Program-made: the position numbers and the translations under genes
Source of the DNA: Macrocystis pyrifera
Taxonomy: Eukaryota > Sar > Phaeophyceae > Laminariales > Laminariaceae
Direction of reading: 5' to 3'
DNA: 64,000 nt
NCBI GenBank assembly: GCA_031763025.1
Contig: JASSKH010000003.1
Coordinates: forward strand, 14,504,992 to 14,568,991
Part shown: positions 44,701 to 55,911 of the stretch, one piece after another
How the letters are laid out: each line of letters starts with the position of its first letter
Numbering within the stretch: the stretch's first letter is position 1
Notes under the pieces: generated by a model
Seen by the model: the letters and a program-made list of their open reading frames with translations, nothing else
What the model was told of the DNA's origin: nothing
The model's database searches: none

Positions 44701-46091
44701 GTATGATCATGGACCCCGTCGCAACGCCAGGACGGAAGGGAGCGGGGTAAGCAAAGCATACTTGTGGTATGATATGGGCGCGCGATCAATGGCATGCTGG
44801 TGGTGTTGAGGGTCGGGGTGGCAGGGCGTACTCGTTTGTTACATGCCTCAGTCATTTGACCAAACGCATCCCTTCTGAGACGCAGCACCGTTCCAAATAG
44901 ACGTGTTTTATGTGTTCATGTGCTTTGTGTGTTTGTTCTTCACACTAAACCGCTCTTTCGACCCGTCGATATCCAGCACAACCAGTGTCCATTCCGATTC
45001 TTCCATCCTATAGAGAGATAAGAGATACCTGTAAAACCTCTGTGGTCACAAAAATATGACACGAAAAAAAAAAAAAAAATGACACAGAGAGATGATTGTT
45101 CTGCAGTACGACAATGCAATGCCGTGCCGTCTTACTAGATACGACAGGCACGACATACCCCTTCTAGCGAGAGATGCGGCAGCGATGCTACAACCTCTCG
45201 TAATATTTCATTTTACTTTTTGGTGGTCGCTTCCCGCCTTGGCGTTCTGTCCTTCCCGTACGTTAATTTCAATATGTCCATGTTTTATTTGTCGTCCTTC
45301 TTGTCCGTGGTGAAGAGAAACAAGTCTTGCTTCGTGTGAGGATGGCGAGCTAGTTTTGGTTGTTTTGTATTGCCTGGCGCATCCTCTCCCGGGGCGTGGG
45401 GCACAGCAGTTGACGAAAGCACGAAGGATACGGCCGACAGAGTAGCGAGGTACTGCCAGACCAACTATTAACAGGAGGTGGAACTCGTCCATACTACGGT
45501 AGTACTCGTACCACAAACTGCCGCGGCTGCCTGAAGGGTTTTCTTCATTTTGTTTTTCGTTGTGCTTCGTTTAGCCTGTTCTGAACTCGGGTTCTTAGTC
45601 TTGCTCTGTTAATATATGGTTATATTGTTCATCTAAAATAGTTTGGTTGGTTTAGTGTTGTCTTCCACATCTCCTGGGGGGCACAACATTTTTGGCTTTG
45701 GTTCTTTTCCGATTCGTTTTTTGTGCGTTTCTTTCGATTTTTCTCTCTTTCATAGAATGTGCGTGTCGTGCCTGTTGTATCCAGTACGATGATAAGGCAT
45801 TGCATCGTCTACCATACTGGATAATGTGGTATGTACAGGAGTAGTTTTCTCTAATCTGTATCGTAGATTTGTGGCCACAATGCAAGAGCTTGTAACTCTC
45901 TAGGATAGAAGAATCGGCACCAGGCACTGGTTGTGCTTGGTGTCGTCGGGTAGAAAGAACGGTTTAATGTGAAACACACATACTGGTAGTGTTTCGGGGG
46001 CGGGGGGGGGGGGGGGGGGGGGGGGGTACTCATTTGTTGCTTGCCTTAGTCATTTGACCATTGACCACGCATCCCTTTCGAGACGGATGGG

Positions 46092-46128
<37 letters not shown>

Positions 46129-49100
46129 AGTAGTACAGATATATATATAATAATATATGTACCTTCTTGGCACATGATACGCTCCACCAGGTATCAACTA
46201 TCAGGTACCCATATAAAAAATAACCTGGTGCAACATAGAGCGAAGAAGCCGTGGATGATAAATCGCGATCGCGACCACCACCACGTACAAACCGGCATCG
46301 TTATATATGTAAGTAACTGGACACAAAGCGGGGGAAGAGGCAGAGGACGCGACTCACGGCGACCACTCAACAACAAAAACTACGAGCGACTGAAAAGAGT
46401 TGCGGCATGCGGCTAAACTGGGCTTAGCAAAGTGAGTTGCGGTCAGTTCGTCATCATCCTGGAAAAAATGAAAAACAAAATCAGACACCCTCTGCTATTA
46501 TTGGCATTTGTTCCGCCACCAGGACCATAGCAGGAACAGGACAGATACCTTGCTGTAGCAAAGAGTCCGGCGCTGCACCGTTACCGTTGGAAGAGACATG
46601 CCACTGTCTGGAAATATGAGGACCATTTATTTATTAAAAATGAGTAAAAGCACTCGCTATATTCAGGTACAGAGTGGTAGAAGACAGGCAGATACGCGTG
46701 CGTGTGTCCTCGAAAAACGAAAGGAACAAGGGAAGCCGTTATCTATTTAATACAAATAACCTGGGGGGACAACAAAAATAAATGTGCTCCCGTCTTTTGG
46801 GTCGGGGTTCGAGCCGTTGTTGCCGTCCCAGCCTACTGCTGTTTACAGCGGAGCTGCATTCGAAAGATGGCGACAGCCGGCCAGCCAGCTAGCTGTAAGT
46901 AGACACGCCGTAAAATAAAGTCTGAACGCGTCATCGCAGGCCGCACAGCGCATGAATAACTATTATTACGTAATAATACGCAGGCCTGCTGTTTGTTGTG
47001 GGCTGTGGGCCAGAATCGCCGTCATACAATACACGAGGCCGGAACGGAATCAATCAATCGCGGAATCACCGCCGTCGACCGCAACTCCCACGACTATTTA
47101 GGAAAAAAAAAAAGGTCCTGTGTCCTGGCTGTTCTGTTGTCTGGCATTGTCAACGCGAGGGAGCCACAACCACCGGCCTCTCTCGTACATTAATTGAGTA
47201 CGCATGTACACACATGTCCAATTCGGAATCCAATTCAGAACCCCACATTGTTGACAACAAGCTCGTTTCGAGAGGGGTGAGAAGTTGATGGACACCACAA
47301 TGTCAACATACCAACCAGTTCGGCCGCCGTATGCAGAACTACGCACGCACGAACCCTTTCGATCGAATACGTAAAAAAGAACAGTAAAAAAATCTTGAAT
47401 CAGCCCTGAAGCAGGAAAAGGAAGGCGTTGGTTGGGCATAGAACACAAAAGTGAAACATCCCAAGGGAAAGGACCTGTCGGGGTGGCTGGTCGTTCGTGT
47501 GGGCGTCGCACTACCAAACCCTTATATACGTGCTTAATCTCAATCCTTTTTATTAATGCAATAGAAGCGCATTCCCGTTTCGGGGACAGAGCAGTCTAAA
47601 CCCGAGTATTTTATATCCAAAACGGGACTGCAGCACTAAAAGGGTCCCAATTGGTGTTCTTGTTGTTTTCACATTAAATCGTCTTTCTGCCCAGCTTCGT
47701 CAGAAGTACACCCAGCAGTGCCGTCTTGATTCCTTATCCTATTTATAGAGAGATTACTGATTCTGATTCTGTGGTCACAGACTGCTGTTAAGACAAAGGA
47801 AGACCAAAAAAAAAAAAAAAACGATCGCAAAATCAAGGGTCAAGCAAGTGAAGTGCCAGCGTACCGGGCACGAGAACACAACAACACAACCGAGACTACT
47901 ATTACGGGGGACCATAGTTAATAGGACCTACAGTAGTGCACACGAACACCCATATAATTGAATCGCCGCTAAAGCCCCACGTGTCACTGGGGCTACGTAC
48001 GTACACGTCTACTACAAGTATGTATGTACCCTTCTTGCTGTGTGTATGTACACTTGAAGTAGCCGGTTGCTATCGAGGCTGTTCTCGAGCCTGCCCGCGG
48101 GGCAAGAATCACACCATCGGATCGAAGCAACTGATTCAAAACAAACGTCGCATACATACATGCAGACGCACCGCTGCAGCTTTTCCTGTACGTAGGTGGC
48201 GTATGTACAGATGTACAAGCAACATCACATCACATCATATATACGTACGTATGAAGTTAGACTCTGCGGCTGTGACACAGAAGGACCGGAATTCCATCGA
48301 AGAAGGCCCGACCAACACCCCCCGTGCACTGCCCTGGAGCCAAAAAAAAACAGCCAACTATCGCTTCGATTGGCAAATTAAACACAAGCCGCCCCCGCAC
48401 GCGCCTTGCAACCTCCTGCACGCCCAAGCTACGAGTATAACGATTTTTTTTTTTTTTTTCAACATCACTTTTGCTTTCCAGCCTAACTCGTAGGAGGTTT
48501 TACCCTCGGCGAGCCGTGGTCACAGGTGTCGTCCCTTCTCCTCCCCGGTACGTGCCTTTATTTTTTGTCGCGCATAGTGTTCAGCATTCCTTCTGCTCGT
48601 CGATTTTCATCGAATGTAGCTAACTCACGCTCTCGCGCTTTACACTTATCAATTTTCTATGCAAGAAAAAGTCCCTACGAGCATGCACTCCGTGAGACTT
48701 GAACCCACCAAATTTATCTTGATAGTCACGCGGACCACCTACCAAGCCACCGGGACGGGGACGCCGGCAGTATATATCACGTACTGGTATTATTAATAAT
48801 AGCAGCGATCAAACCTGGTCAATAACATTATATACGCAAGCAGCATATACGTGGTCTACAGCAGCAGCAGTACCATACATGCAGGAACGTAATCCCCGGC
48901 ATTAACATAGTGGGTAGTTCGTCGTCCGTGTCAAGTGTCGAGTACAGCACTAGTAAATAGTATTGATAGTATTAATAGTACATTGTGTTCTCGTGGGGCC
49001 AAAAATCGCTGAGGGAGGGAGGGGGGGGGGGATTAAAAATTAGCATACGAAATGCTTACCGTTGGAAAAAGTGCAAACTTGGTCTGTAACACTTCTGACG

Positions 49101-52100
49101 AGTGCCAAGAGTGCCAAGAGTCCTGAAAGGCCTCCCTCCAACTTGCGACACTCACTCCAAGACGAACGACAGATTGCAAAAAAACTAAACAATAGGTGGT
49201 ACGTACGTATTTGATGCGAAAACACAGATGAAGATATAATACCCAGCCCGCCGCTGCTTCCAGACGGGAAAATCAGCGCAAGGGGGATACGGCTAAGGAG
49301 GGGCTTGCCCAGACGGGAGGGGGTCGCTAGCTGGGATTCGGTTACGGGCCGTACTCGAATCGGGTCGGAGCATACATATATATATATGCAGGGAGCGGGA
49401 AACAATTGTTGGGCCGGCGGGTGTTCCTTCCCTTCCTCCCTCCCTCCCACCTTGACGCGGAAATCCCGTCAAGAAAAAATTAAAAAATTACAAATTATTA
49501 TTATTATTATTTTTTTATTATTTACAATTTTCAAAACGATATGAAATCTTCGGTGTGGTGGGGAGGAGGGCGGGCACCTGACTGACACCTCCTAAACGTA
49601 TCGTTTCATGAATACCTGCGACAGGACAGTCAAGTACTCGTACATACAGGTACTGCTACTGCTGCTGTGTGTGCAGCCGGTACGTACTACGGGGTAGTTG
49701 CAATGTATGCCGGCGTCCCCGGTGGCTTGGTAGGTGGTCCGCGTGCCTATCAAGATCAATCTCGTGGGTTCAAGTCAAGTCTCACCGAGTGCATGCTCGT
49801 AGGGACTTTTCTTGCATAAAAAATTGATTAGCGGAAAGCGCGAGAGCGTGAGTTAGCTACATTCGATGAAAATCGACGAGCAGTGGGAATGCTGAACGCT
49901 ATGCGATACAAAAAACAAAGGGACGTACCGGGGGGGAGAAGGGACGACACCTGTGACCACGGCTTGTCCAGAAGATCGCCAAGGGTAAAACCTCCTACGA
50001 GTTAGTAGGCTGGAAAGTAAAAGTGATGATATAAAAAGTAAAAAATAAAAAAAAAATACCTGGTACACCAATGTACGAGTATCATACTCGTGCTCATAGA
50101 GTGCACGGCAGTGTCCGTGGAAGTGCTCAGAGTATATATCATGTGTATCTACTGGCGGTACAGCAGTGCACGTGCTTCTCGTGCTCGTATAATTGTACAC
50201 AAGGGGTTTGTATCATACCATAGGTACCTGGTGCGAAACAATTTGATATGTCCCGGGTGCGCTATAGTATCACGAATATTACATCCAACATTACATACGT
50301 GTCCCGGCGTCCCCTGCTCGAACGGCAAACACCGGACGCGACGCCCTCCGCTCGAGTGTGTGCGTGAGAGCGAGCTACGCAAAGGCGCCACTTCAACAGT
50401 TGACGAGCGCTTTGCGCTGCGCTGCGCTGCGCTGCCACACCACGCATGCATGTATGCACGAGTCATATACCTCGTATACCCCTAAACCAAACCAAACTGC
50501 CACAAACGAATTTGAAGGCCCGAACGGGGAGATAATATACTCCGGGGTATAGGCACCGGTACTATTAATATTAATAGCTATTATGAATATTTTACGGGGG
50601 GTCATAGTAAACAGGACCAAATGTTGTTGATAAAAATACCAAAATATATAGGGTTTTTGTGTGTACCGTAGGTCCTATTTACTATGGTCCCCCGTAAATA
50701 GTAGTTAACCGGTACTACTCTAGTTGCACGTCATGAGTTGAGTTGTAAAAATCACCAACCTATTCGGTGCAAGGTATGAATGAGGATAGGGAAAAACGTC
50801 TGAACGAACGCACCTCCGTCCTTGAGGCTCGACCAGAACTTCCCGGGGAACGTGACGCCCGTCACTCCCTCTATCCAAAGCGCGACTTCCAACTCGTCGT
50901 CCGTCCGGGCGGTGGCCTCCCTCCTTCTTCTCGCATCCTCCTCGCGCGGGTGCCCCTTGCCCTGCCTCTGCCCCTGCCCGGCATCTTCGTCTGGAATTGC
51001 GCTCAAGCTGCTCCCCGTCCTGTACCCACTGTTCATCCTATCTACCGACCCTTTCGGCGTCTCCACCAACGCTCGTGGCGTGTTCAACACCGGAAGAGTC
51101 GATCCCGCGTATTCGGCCAGAGGAGCGACGCCGCCGTCGCCGACCGCACCCGACCGCAACGAGGGCCCGCCACACCCTTTGTCGACTTCTCGCTGCGCCG
51201 CCAGCACTTCCGCCGCCCTTGGCTGCGCATCGCCGCCCTGGCTGCCGCTGCCACCCCCCACCCCCCGCTTGCTGTTGCCGCCGTTGCCGGCTCCACTGTC
51301 GCCACCACCGCCGCCTCCCCCTCCGCTTCCACTTCCACCGCAACGCGGCGGTCGGAGTTTCGATGTCGCTGCTGGTGTTCCTCCGCCTTCGTATACTCCG
51401 TACGTCAGCTGGCCCGTCGCGTGCGCGGCGGGAGAGAGGCAGACGGAGGGGCTTCCGGCGCCGTCGTGCACGCTCCTGGGGAGAGAGATGTGCAGCGACT
51501 GCTGTGGGTTGCACGGGCTGCCCGCCTCTCCGACGGCGCCCGCGGCGGCGGCCGCTCGGCGAGGGGTCGCGGCCGGCCCCCAGCCAGGAGCAGCAGTAGG
51601 TAGAATCCCCTTCGCGATATCGACCACAGCTTTTACGGCTGGGTCAACCTCAGGCTTGTCGGGCGTGGAGAGATACGGCCCGTTGAAGTGGGGCATCGTC
51701 GTTCGGACGACCTCCGACAGAGAAAAACAGGCACCGCACCACTTGCGATAGGCGGTTCTCGTTGAAGAGGTCCTATTGGTGTATGCACGCACACCCGCGG
51801 AGAAAGCGCAAGCGAAAACAGGAATGTGGGACCGGATAGCAGGAAAGGAAGGAAGGAAGGAAGTAAGGAAGGCAATACGAGTACAATGTACGATGAGTAC
51901 GTCTCGTGATGTAGGAAGAACGGAAAAATCGAAATGACTATTATTAATAATAGTGCTCGTATATACCTGGTATGTATGTATGTACCTGGTATGTATCAAC
52001 AGGCTTATTCGGAAAGGCCGACACGGGCTGACACGGGCGGAACGTGTTGGTTGGTGGTAGAAATGTGAAATGTGCGGAATGGGGAAGAGAACAGAAATGC

Positions 52101-53254
52101 GAAACGCTTTCTTCTCTTCTCTCGACGAAAATTTGCCACCGCTGTAATAATCGGTTCTGAACATGGTTGACGTCAAATCGTTCGCATAAATGGCATCTAG
52201 GCCAGCCAGCCTCCAGCCTCATACGTCACAACGAGGACCAAAGAAAAGGTGGGACACCGACAACGACCGAAGGGCGGGTCAATAAAATGATTTTGCGGTC
52301 CATGATGCAATGACCATACGTGCATTCCTCTGTACTGCTCTTTGTGTTGTACGACACGTATCAAAGCATCGATACATTTATTAGAGCCTGTACGTGCTGT
52401 TGCTTTTGCGTGTGCATTGCACGCGAAATCCGAGCTAAATCTGCACCAAAAAACAACAAGAAGGGCAAAGGGGTCATCAAATACATCAACTTTCAAAGCC
52501 TAAAAGCAAAATACTATAATGTGGTTGAGCGCTGCCCTCGACGCAACAAGGCAATTGAGAATTATCCTGTCGAAAGCCTAGGGTAAGTACGTGGCTGCGC
52601 CATTCAAGCCGGGGACTCGCACGCGCGCGCAATCGCGGCTGACAAGTAAAGCAGCGCAGCAAAAGAGTTTAACTGCCAGCCACACAAGGTTGAAACACAT
52701 TATTGTACATCATTTGCGCATACTGCGTACTGAATTCTAGGGTACGTCATTATTCCGGGTTCGCAGCAGCAGCGAAGAATTGAAAACGTATCTTGGGCAG
52801 GGTCGGCTGGCTTGATTTGATGGTTGGCAGGCTGGCCGCAAATCGGGTCGTGGGTGTAAAGTGCCTTTGCTCTCTGAGGTCGGGGCTTCCAATAGCAGTA
52901 CGTGCTTACCAGGGTCTCGAAGAGCGCGTGCTCACGGACACCAAGCGTCCGGCAGGCCTGGATGAACGCGCTGATATTCGCCATTTGCTTGAAAGGAGAA
53001 GTCGACGTCTCCACCTTGCTGATGGTGCCCGGCTGAAACGCATTAACCAGATGACACAGCCCCTGCCCATCCCTGAAGGCAGCCGCAAAATCCCCGCCTG
53101 GCAGCCTCTGCTTGATCACCTCCTCCACCCACACCTGGGCCTTCGCCCCCGCCGTGGCATCTCGAGCGAAGCGCGCCGACGGCGTAGTCGGGATGGGCAT
53201 CGATATAGAGCGATCACAAGCGTGGTTCCTCGTGGGAGACTTTGAAACCCTCAT
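40627..53254 (-). CDS. Triple calponin-homology (CH) domain protein, four exons
   Basis: CH domains bind actin or serve as cytoskeletal and signalling adaptors. Minus-strand exons are 53254-52910, 51772-50814, 44458-44201 and 41720-40627, with stop TAG at 40629. Discounting one extra base near 51725, the total is 2,655 nt, about 884 residues. CH1 (residues 38-149) spans exons 1-2, with AQVWVEEVIKQRLPG, FRDGQGLCHLVNAFQPG and PHFNGPYL. CH2 (about 404-520) is split exactly at LKDG/VLLCKVINAIQPG between exons 2 and 3 and ends DFNGPYLG. CH3 (about 734-845) is in exon 4, with LRDGWQLALLANALRPG. Linkers are Gly/Pro/Ser/Arg-rich and probably disordered. No EF hand, spectrin or other domain is seen, so it is neither fimbrin nor alpha-actinin; each CH domain is of the single calponin/transgelin kind. 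The start could also be the ATG 18 codons downstream. Domain call strong, role inferred. Confidence 0.85.
43600..43957. mobile_element. Inverted-repeat element family C
   Basis: The left end TGTTCTTCACAATGAAGCAG and CCCGTCGAC are mirrored at the right by GGTGGAAAGAACG and ACGGTTTA. The inner TGAGGTCACA / TCGTGACCACAGAG arms are also inverted. Confidence 0.55.
43959..44047. mobile_element. M2 MITE
   Basis: CCCGTTTAGGACTGCAGTCT to TCGTCCCCAAAACGGGACTG, directly next to the family-C element. Confidence 0.6.
44201..44458 (-). CDS. CH-protein exon 3 (rest of CH2)
   Basis: Completes CH2: VLLCKVINAIQPGLV, IAAFLSACRTLGVAEHSLFD, DFNGPYLG. The phase-1 donor is GTGCGT. Confidence 0.85.
44590..44886 (-). 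mobile_element. Three poly(C)-tailed retroposon fragments
   Basis: Two A-type 5'-truncated ends (after GGTTACTCATC at about 44618 and after the G run at 44655-44670) and a B-type end (about 44828-44886, ACTCGTTTGTTACATGCCTC). Confidence 0.6.
44925..45985. mobile_element. Large family-C inverted-repeat element, about 1.05 kb
   Basis: Left GTTCTTCACACTAAACCGCT and GACCCGTCGATA; right CGTCGGGTAGAAAGAACGG and TTTAATGTGAAACACAC. The arms are about 230 bp (also ACAATGCAATGCCGT against GCATTGCATCGTC). About 580 bp lies between them, with no recognised gene. Confidence 0.6.
45996..46130 (-). mobile_element. Poly(C)-tailed retroposon fragment, B type, between two long G runs
   Basis: G runs at 45996-46026 and about 46096-46127 flank ACTCATTTGTTGCTTGCCTT and CACGCATCCCTTTCGAGACG. 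Confidence 0.65.
46131..47568. other. No supported gene
   Basis: Part of CH-protein intron 2; no repeat family or domain recognised. Confidence 0.3.
47569..47645. mobile_element. M2 MITE
   Basis: TTCCCGTTTCGGGGACAGAG to CAAAACGGGACTGCAGCACT, ending AAAAGGG. Confidence 0.6.
47655..47795 (+). mobile_element. Family-C half element
   Basis: TTTTCACATTAAATCGTCTT, CCTTATCCTATTTATAGAGA and TGTGGTCACAG as in the other family-C arms; no opposite arm found. Confidence 0.5.
47902..47956. mobile_element. Truncated M1 MITE
   Basis: The left half only: TTACGGGGGACCATAGTTAA to CACCCATATA, then unrelated sequence. Confidence 0.75.
48440..48770 (-). mobile_element. tRNA-derived SINE
   Basis: Collinear with 35244-35580, with the A-rich tail represented by the T run at 48445-48459 and the tRNA-like head at about 48690-48765. 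Confidence 0.75.
48771..49704. other. No supported gene
   Basis: Intronic. A minus-strand exon-like stretch at about 49060-49150 ends with a donor-like CAACG/GTAAGC but would break the CH2 domain if included. An (ATT)n run lies at 49494-49520. Confidence 0.3.
49705..50060 (+). mobile_element. tRNA-derived SINE
   Basis: Best-preserved plus-strand copy: head with GGTGGCTTGGTAGGTGGTCC, then TTGATTAGCGGAAAGCGCGA, GATGAAAATCGACGAGCAGT, CACGGCTTGTCCAGAAGATC and GTAAAAGTGATGAT, ending in an A-rich tail. The B box has a 5-base TCAAG duplication. No coding capacity. Confidence 0.8.
50061..50591. other. No supported gene
   Basis: Intronic; nothing recognised apart from a GCTGC-type run near 50412-50432. 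Confidence 0.3.
50592..50697. mobile_element. M1 MITE
   Basis: TTACGGGGGGTCATAGTAAA to GGTCCCCCGTAA, about 115 bp downstream (coding sense) of the CH2 donor. Confidence 0.85.
50814..51772 (-). CDS. CH-protein exon 2 (end of CH1, linker, start of CH2), one-base frameshift
   Basis: Opens DLFNENRLSQVVRCL, then must shift frame at a five-base T run (51723-51727 on the coding strand) to continue FSLSEVVRTTMPHFNGPYL. Removing one T restores a continuous domain and the correct phase-1 donor. A long Gly/Ser/Ala/Pro/Arg linker follows. The exon ends ALWIEGVTGVTF...SLKDG before GTGCGT. Confidence 0.8.
51773..52909 (-). other. CH-protein intron 1 (1,137 bp)
   Basis: Donor GTAAGC, acceptor AATAG. No repeat family recognised. 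Confidence 0.7.
52910..53254 (-). CDS. CH-protein exon 1 (start and most of CH1)
   Basis: 115 codons. Ends REHALFETL before donor GTAAGC. The frame upstream of the ATG stays open for several codons, so a further upstream exon is not excluded. Confidence 0.8.
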
Positions 53255-55331
53255 GACCGACTGCTGTTCACTCGGGCGGAGTGCAGGAATCCGAGCTGTG
53301 ATCTAGGAAAAGAAACGAAGAAACAGGTGCAGGTTACTCTTCGGTTCGACAAGGCACCAGGTACCACGCCCATGTCCTGTAGGGCTAGTAGGGAGTCGAC
53401 GGCCACAGCAGAGGCGTTGATTTGCCTCGATTTCGAAAGCTTCGCTTTGCTTCGCCGAGATACGGATAGAGCGGTGGCCTGAAACCGTGAGGCACTACCG
53501 GCGTGGGACCCCAAGTATCAAGTAGAATCGTCTCTTTACACCGAAGAAGAAGGGTTTGGCGGTTTTGACTTTTGACGTCTACCATCAGAAAAATTCGAAA
53601 AAGCAAAAAAAAAAATCGAGGCAAGAACCGATCAACGAAAGACAGAAAACAAACCATGTTCCGCCCATATAATAAAGAGGCAGAAAATCGATATCGACTT
53701 GTGGCTTGTGCACAGACAGACCGGACCCATCTACCGTTCGTAGGCCTCAGTGTGTTGCTGTGCCTCTCAGCTGCCTCTGTACTCGTTGTAGACAGACGTG
53801 TACCGGTAGTGCTGAATCGATTATGCTATTTTACGTGAAGTAGCGCTGTAGCTGTAGCGGTAGAGAATCTACGCAACTACATTGTTGAGGTATATACGAA
53901 CTATTCCGCGATGTACCTGGTATCTGGTGCGATACCAACACGCACATACATACACATACATCCCATCAAAAAAAGCAAGATAGATGATGATGGGATGCTC
54001 GAGGAGGTTTGTTTGTTCGGTCGGTGATGGAATGAATGAATTTGGAACATACGACACACGAGGGCGCCTACACGACACGCCGTCAGTTGTTCTTGAAGGC
54101 TGCGGTCAGCGTGGAGGATCGTCAAAAGAGGGAAGAGGACTCGCCCTGGGAATCCGAATGTCGGAAGGCAGGCCATAATAATTCATAATGGAAAGACTTT
54201 ATTTATTTATTGTATATCTGAGGCTCGCTGAATCGACCATTTTTTTCTATTTTGGGTCTTGTGAAGGCAGTGAATATATATTACGAAATAGTTAAATTCC
54301 TCTTGAAGAAGGAAAGCCTCCTATTATTATTGTTTTGCGCATCGTATACAGTCACAGCGTCAATATATATATATATTGTCAAGAGCACACACAGCAAGAG
54401 AAAACCGATCGAATTGCCGGAAAGTGTGGTATACGTATCATACGCGCCTATACACCTACCTGTAATATACCTGGTATGCGTGTATCTCTCGTATAAATTA
54501 TAATGAATGGCCGACCAGTCGTGAAGCAGTTAGTTTTAGTTTTTTTGAAGTGTGACGTTGATGCTGCTGTGTTTGTCGATGTGATGTGTGATGAATCCAT
54601 ACTATATACTATATACTGCTGAAGGAGCTGATCCATAGTACAACACGAACAGAACAAAAAAAACACATATCAACGCCACATACATACATGATAATATAAT
54701 ATACTGCTGTTGCTGCTGTTGTATATATGCAAGAAGCACACACACGGCTTGCTTTTTTTAATTGTTTTCGGAGTTAGGAGTGCGTGATGTGGGGAGTGTT
54801 TGAACCCCCATACGAACATGCATGCATGAATGCATGCGTGCCGGGTGGGGGGGGAGGCGGGGGGTTATAGGCCGAGAGGCATATATGAAGTCTGTCCCCG
54901 GCCGGCTCACCGTAGTATGTGCACCATGGAGAGAGGACTTATATATACTTACTATATTTTATGTATATATATATATATCATCTATGTTTGTTTGCACGAC
55001 GAGGAAAAATAAACCTACCCATACACCAACAACAGTCGGTGCAGTATATAGTAGTATGTATAATGTGTCTTACTGTAAATACATATGTATGCGTACGATA
55101 CACCCACACTCTGAGACTCGCACACACAGCAGCTATACTCTCGATCGAGTGACATTGCCGCAGCAGCGGTATATAAGCAATATATAACGTCGGGGGGGGC
55201 GTGGGGTAGGACAAATGAATCCACTCTACCGTTTTATTTCAATCATACACATACCTGGTGCATCGAAGAGAGAGAGGTGTGAGATGTCGGCGGGTAGAAA
55301 GAGAGCTATTTTATACTACTATTATTCAATA
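53255..55331. other. No supported gene; upstream region of the CH gene
   Basis: AT-rich in places ((AT)n near 54363-54375 and 54961-54976). No promoter element assigned. Confidence 0.35.
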
Positions 55332-55561
55332 TTAGGGAGGACCATGCATACAGTAAATAAAGGACCTACACGGTATGTACAGACAAAAACCTACATATTT
55401 TCCCCTATTTTTACTAGTACGGGGGTCTATAGTTAACAGGACCTATGGCATACATAAAAACCTATATATTTAGGTATTTTTACTAACAATATTTGGTCCT
55501 GTTAACTATGGACCCCCGTAATAACAATATTTGGTCCTATTTACTATGTTCCCCCCCGTAA
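55332..55561. mobile_element. M1 MITE containing a second M1 MITE
   Basis: The outer left end TTAGGGAGGACCATGC and right end CCCCCCCGTAA are split after TTTTTACTA by the copy at 55417-55521. The TA on both sides of the inner copy is a readable target duplication. Confidence 0.8.
55417..55521. mobile_element. Inner M1 MITE with visible TA duplication
   Basis: GTACGGGGGTCTATAG to GGACCCCCGTAA, TA at 55415-55416 and 55522-55523. Confidence 0.85.
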
Positions 55562-55911
55562 CATTTTAATAAGAACACACACACATAAATAATGTATGCG
55601 CGTGGATTTTGGACAAATCCTGTAGAGTAGAACGTTATACGTTTGCGATATATGCGTCGTCCAGAGACGGAAAGGCGCGGGGGAGGGGCTATGACAGAGG
55701 TTACGGCGACAGCGCGGCAGCGGCGGCGTCGTTTTAGACGGCAACGTAGTATTATTGTACGTATATACTATATACTACTCGTGCGTTGTATTTTCGAGCT
55801 GTGGATATATCCTCTGCGCGCGTGTGTGTCAAGTAGAATGTCATATCATATACATATATGTATGTACTCGTACGCAACCAGTTCAAGTATCATCACATAG
55901 GCATATAAACT
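55562..55911. other. No supported gene
   Basis: Nothing recognised. Confidence 0.3.

Larger units (their letters stand above)
44459..50813 (-). other. CH-protein intron 2 (6,355 bp)
   Basis: Donor GTGCGT; the acceptor follows a T20 run on the plus strand (A-rich on the coding strand). Holds two SINEs (48.4 and 49.7 kb), M1 copies at 47902 and 50592, an M2 copy at 47569, two family-C repeats and retroposon fragments at 44.6-46.1 kb. Confidence 0.75.

Noticed and set aside
49060..49150. Exon-like segment with a donor-like GTAAGC in CH intron 2
   Set aside because: Including it would split the CH2 core, which joins cleanly without it, and the peptide matches no domain I know.
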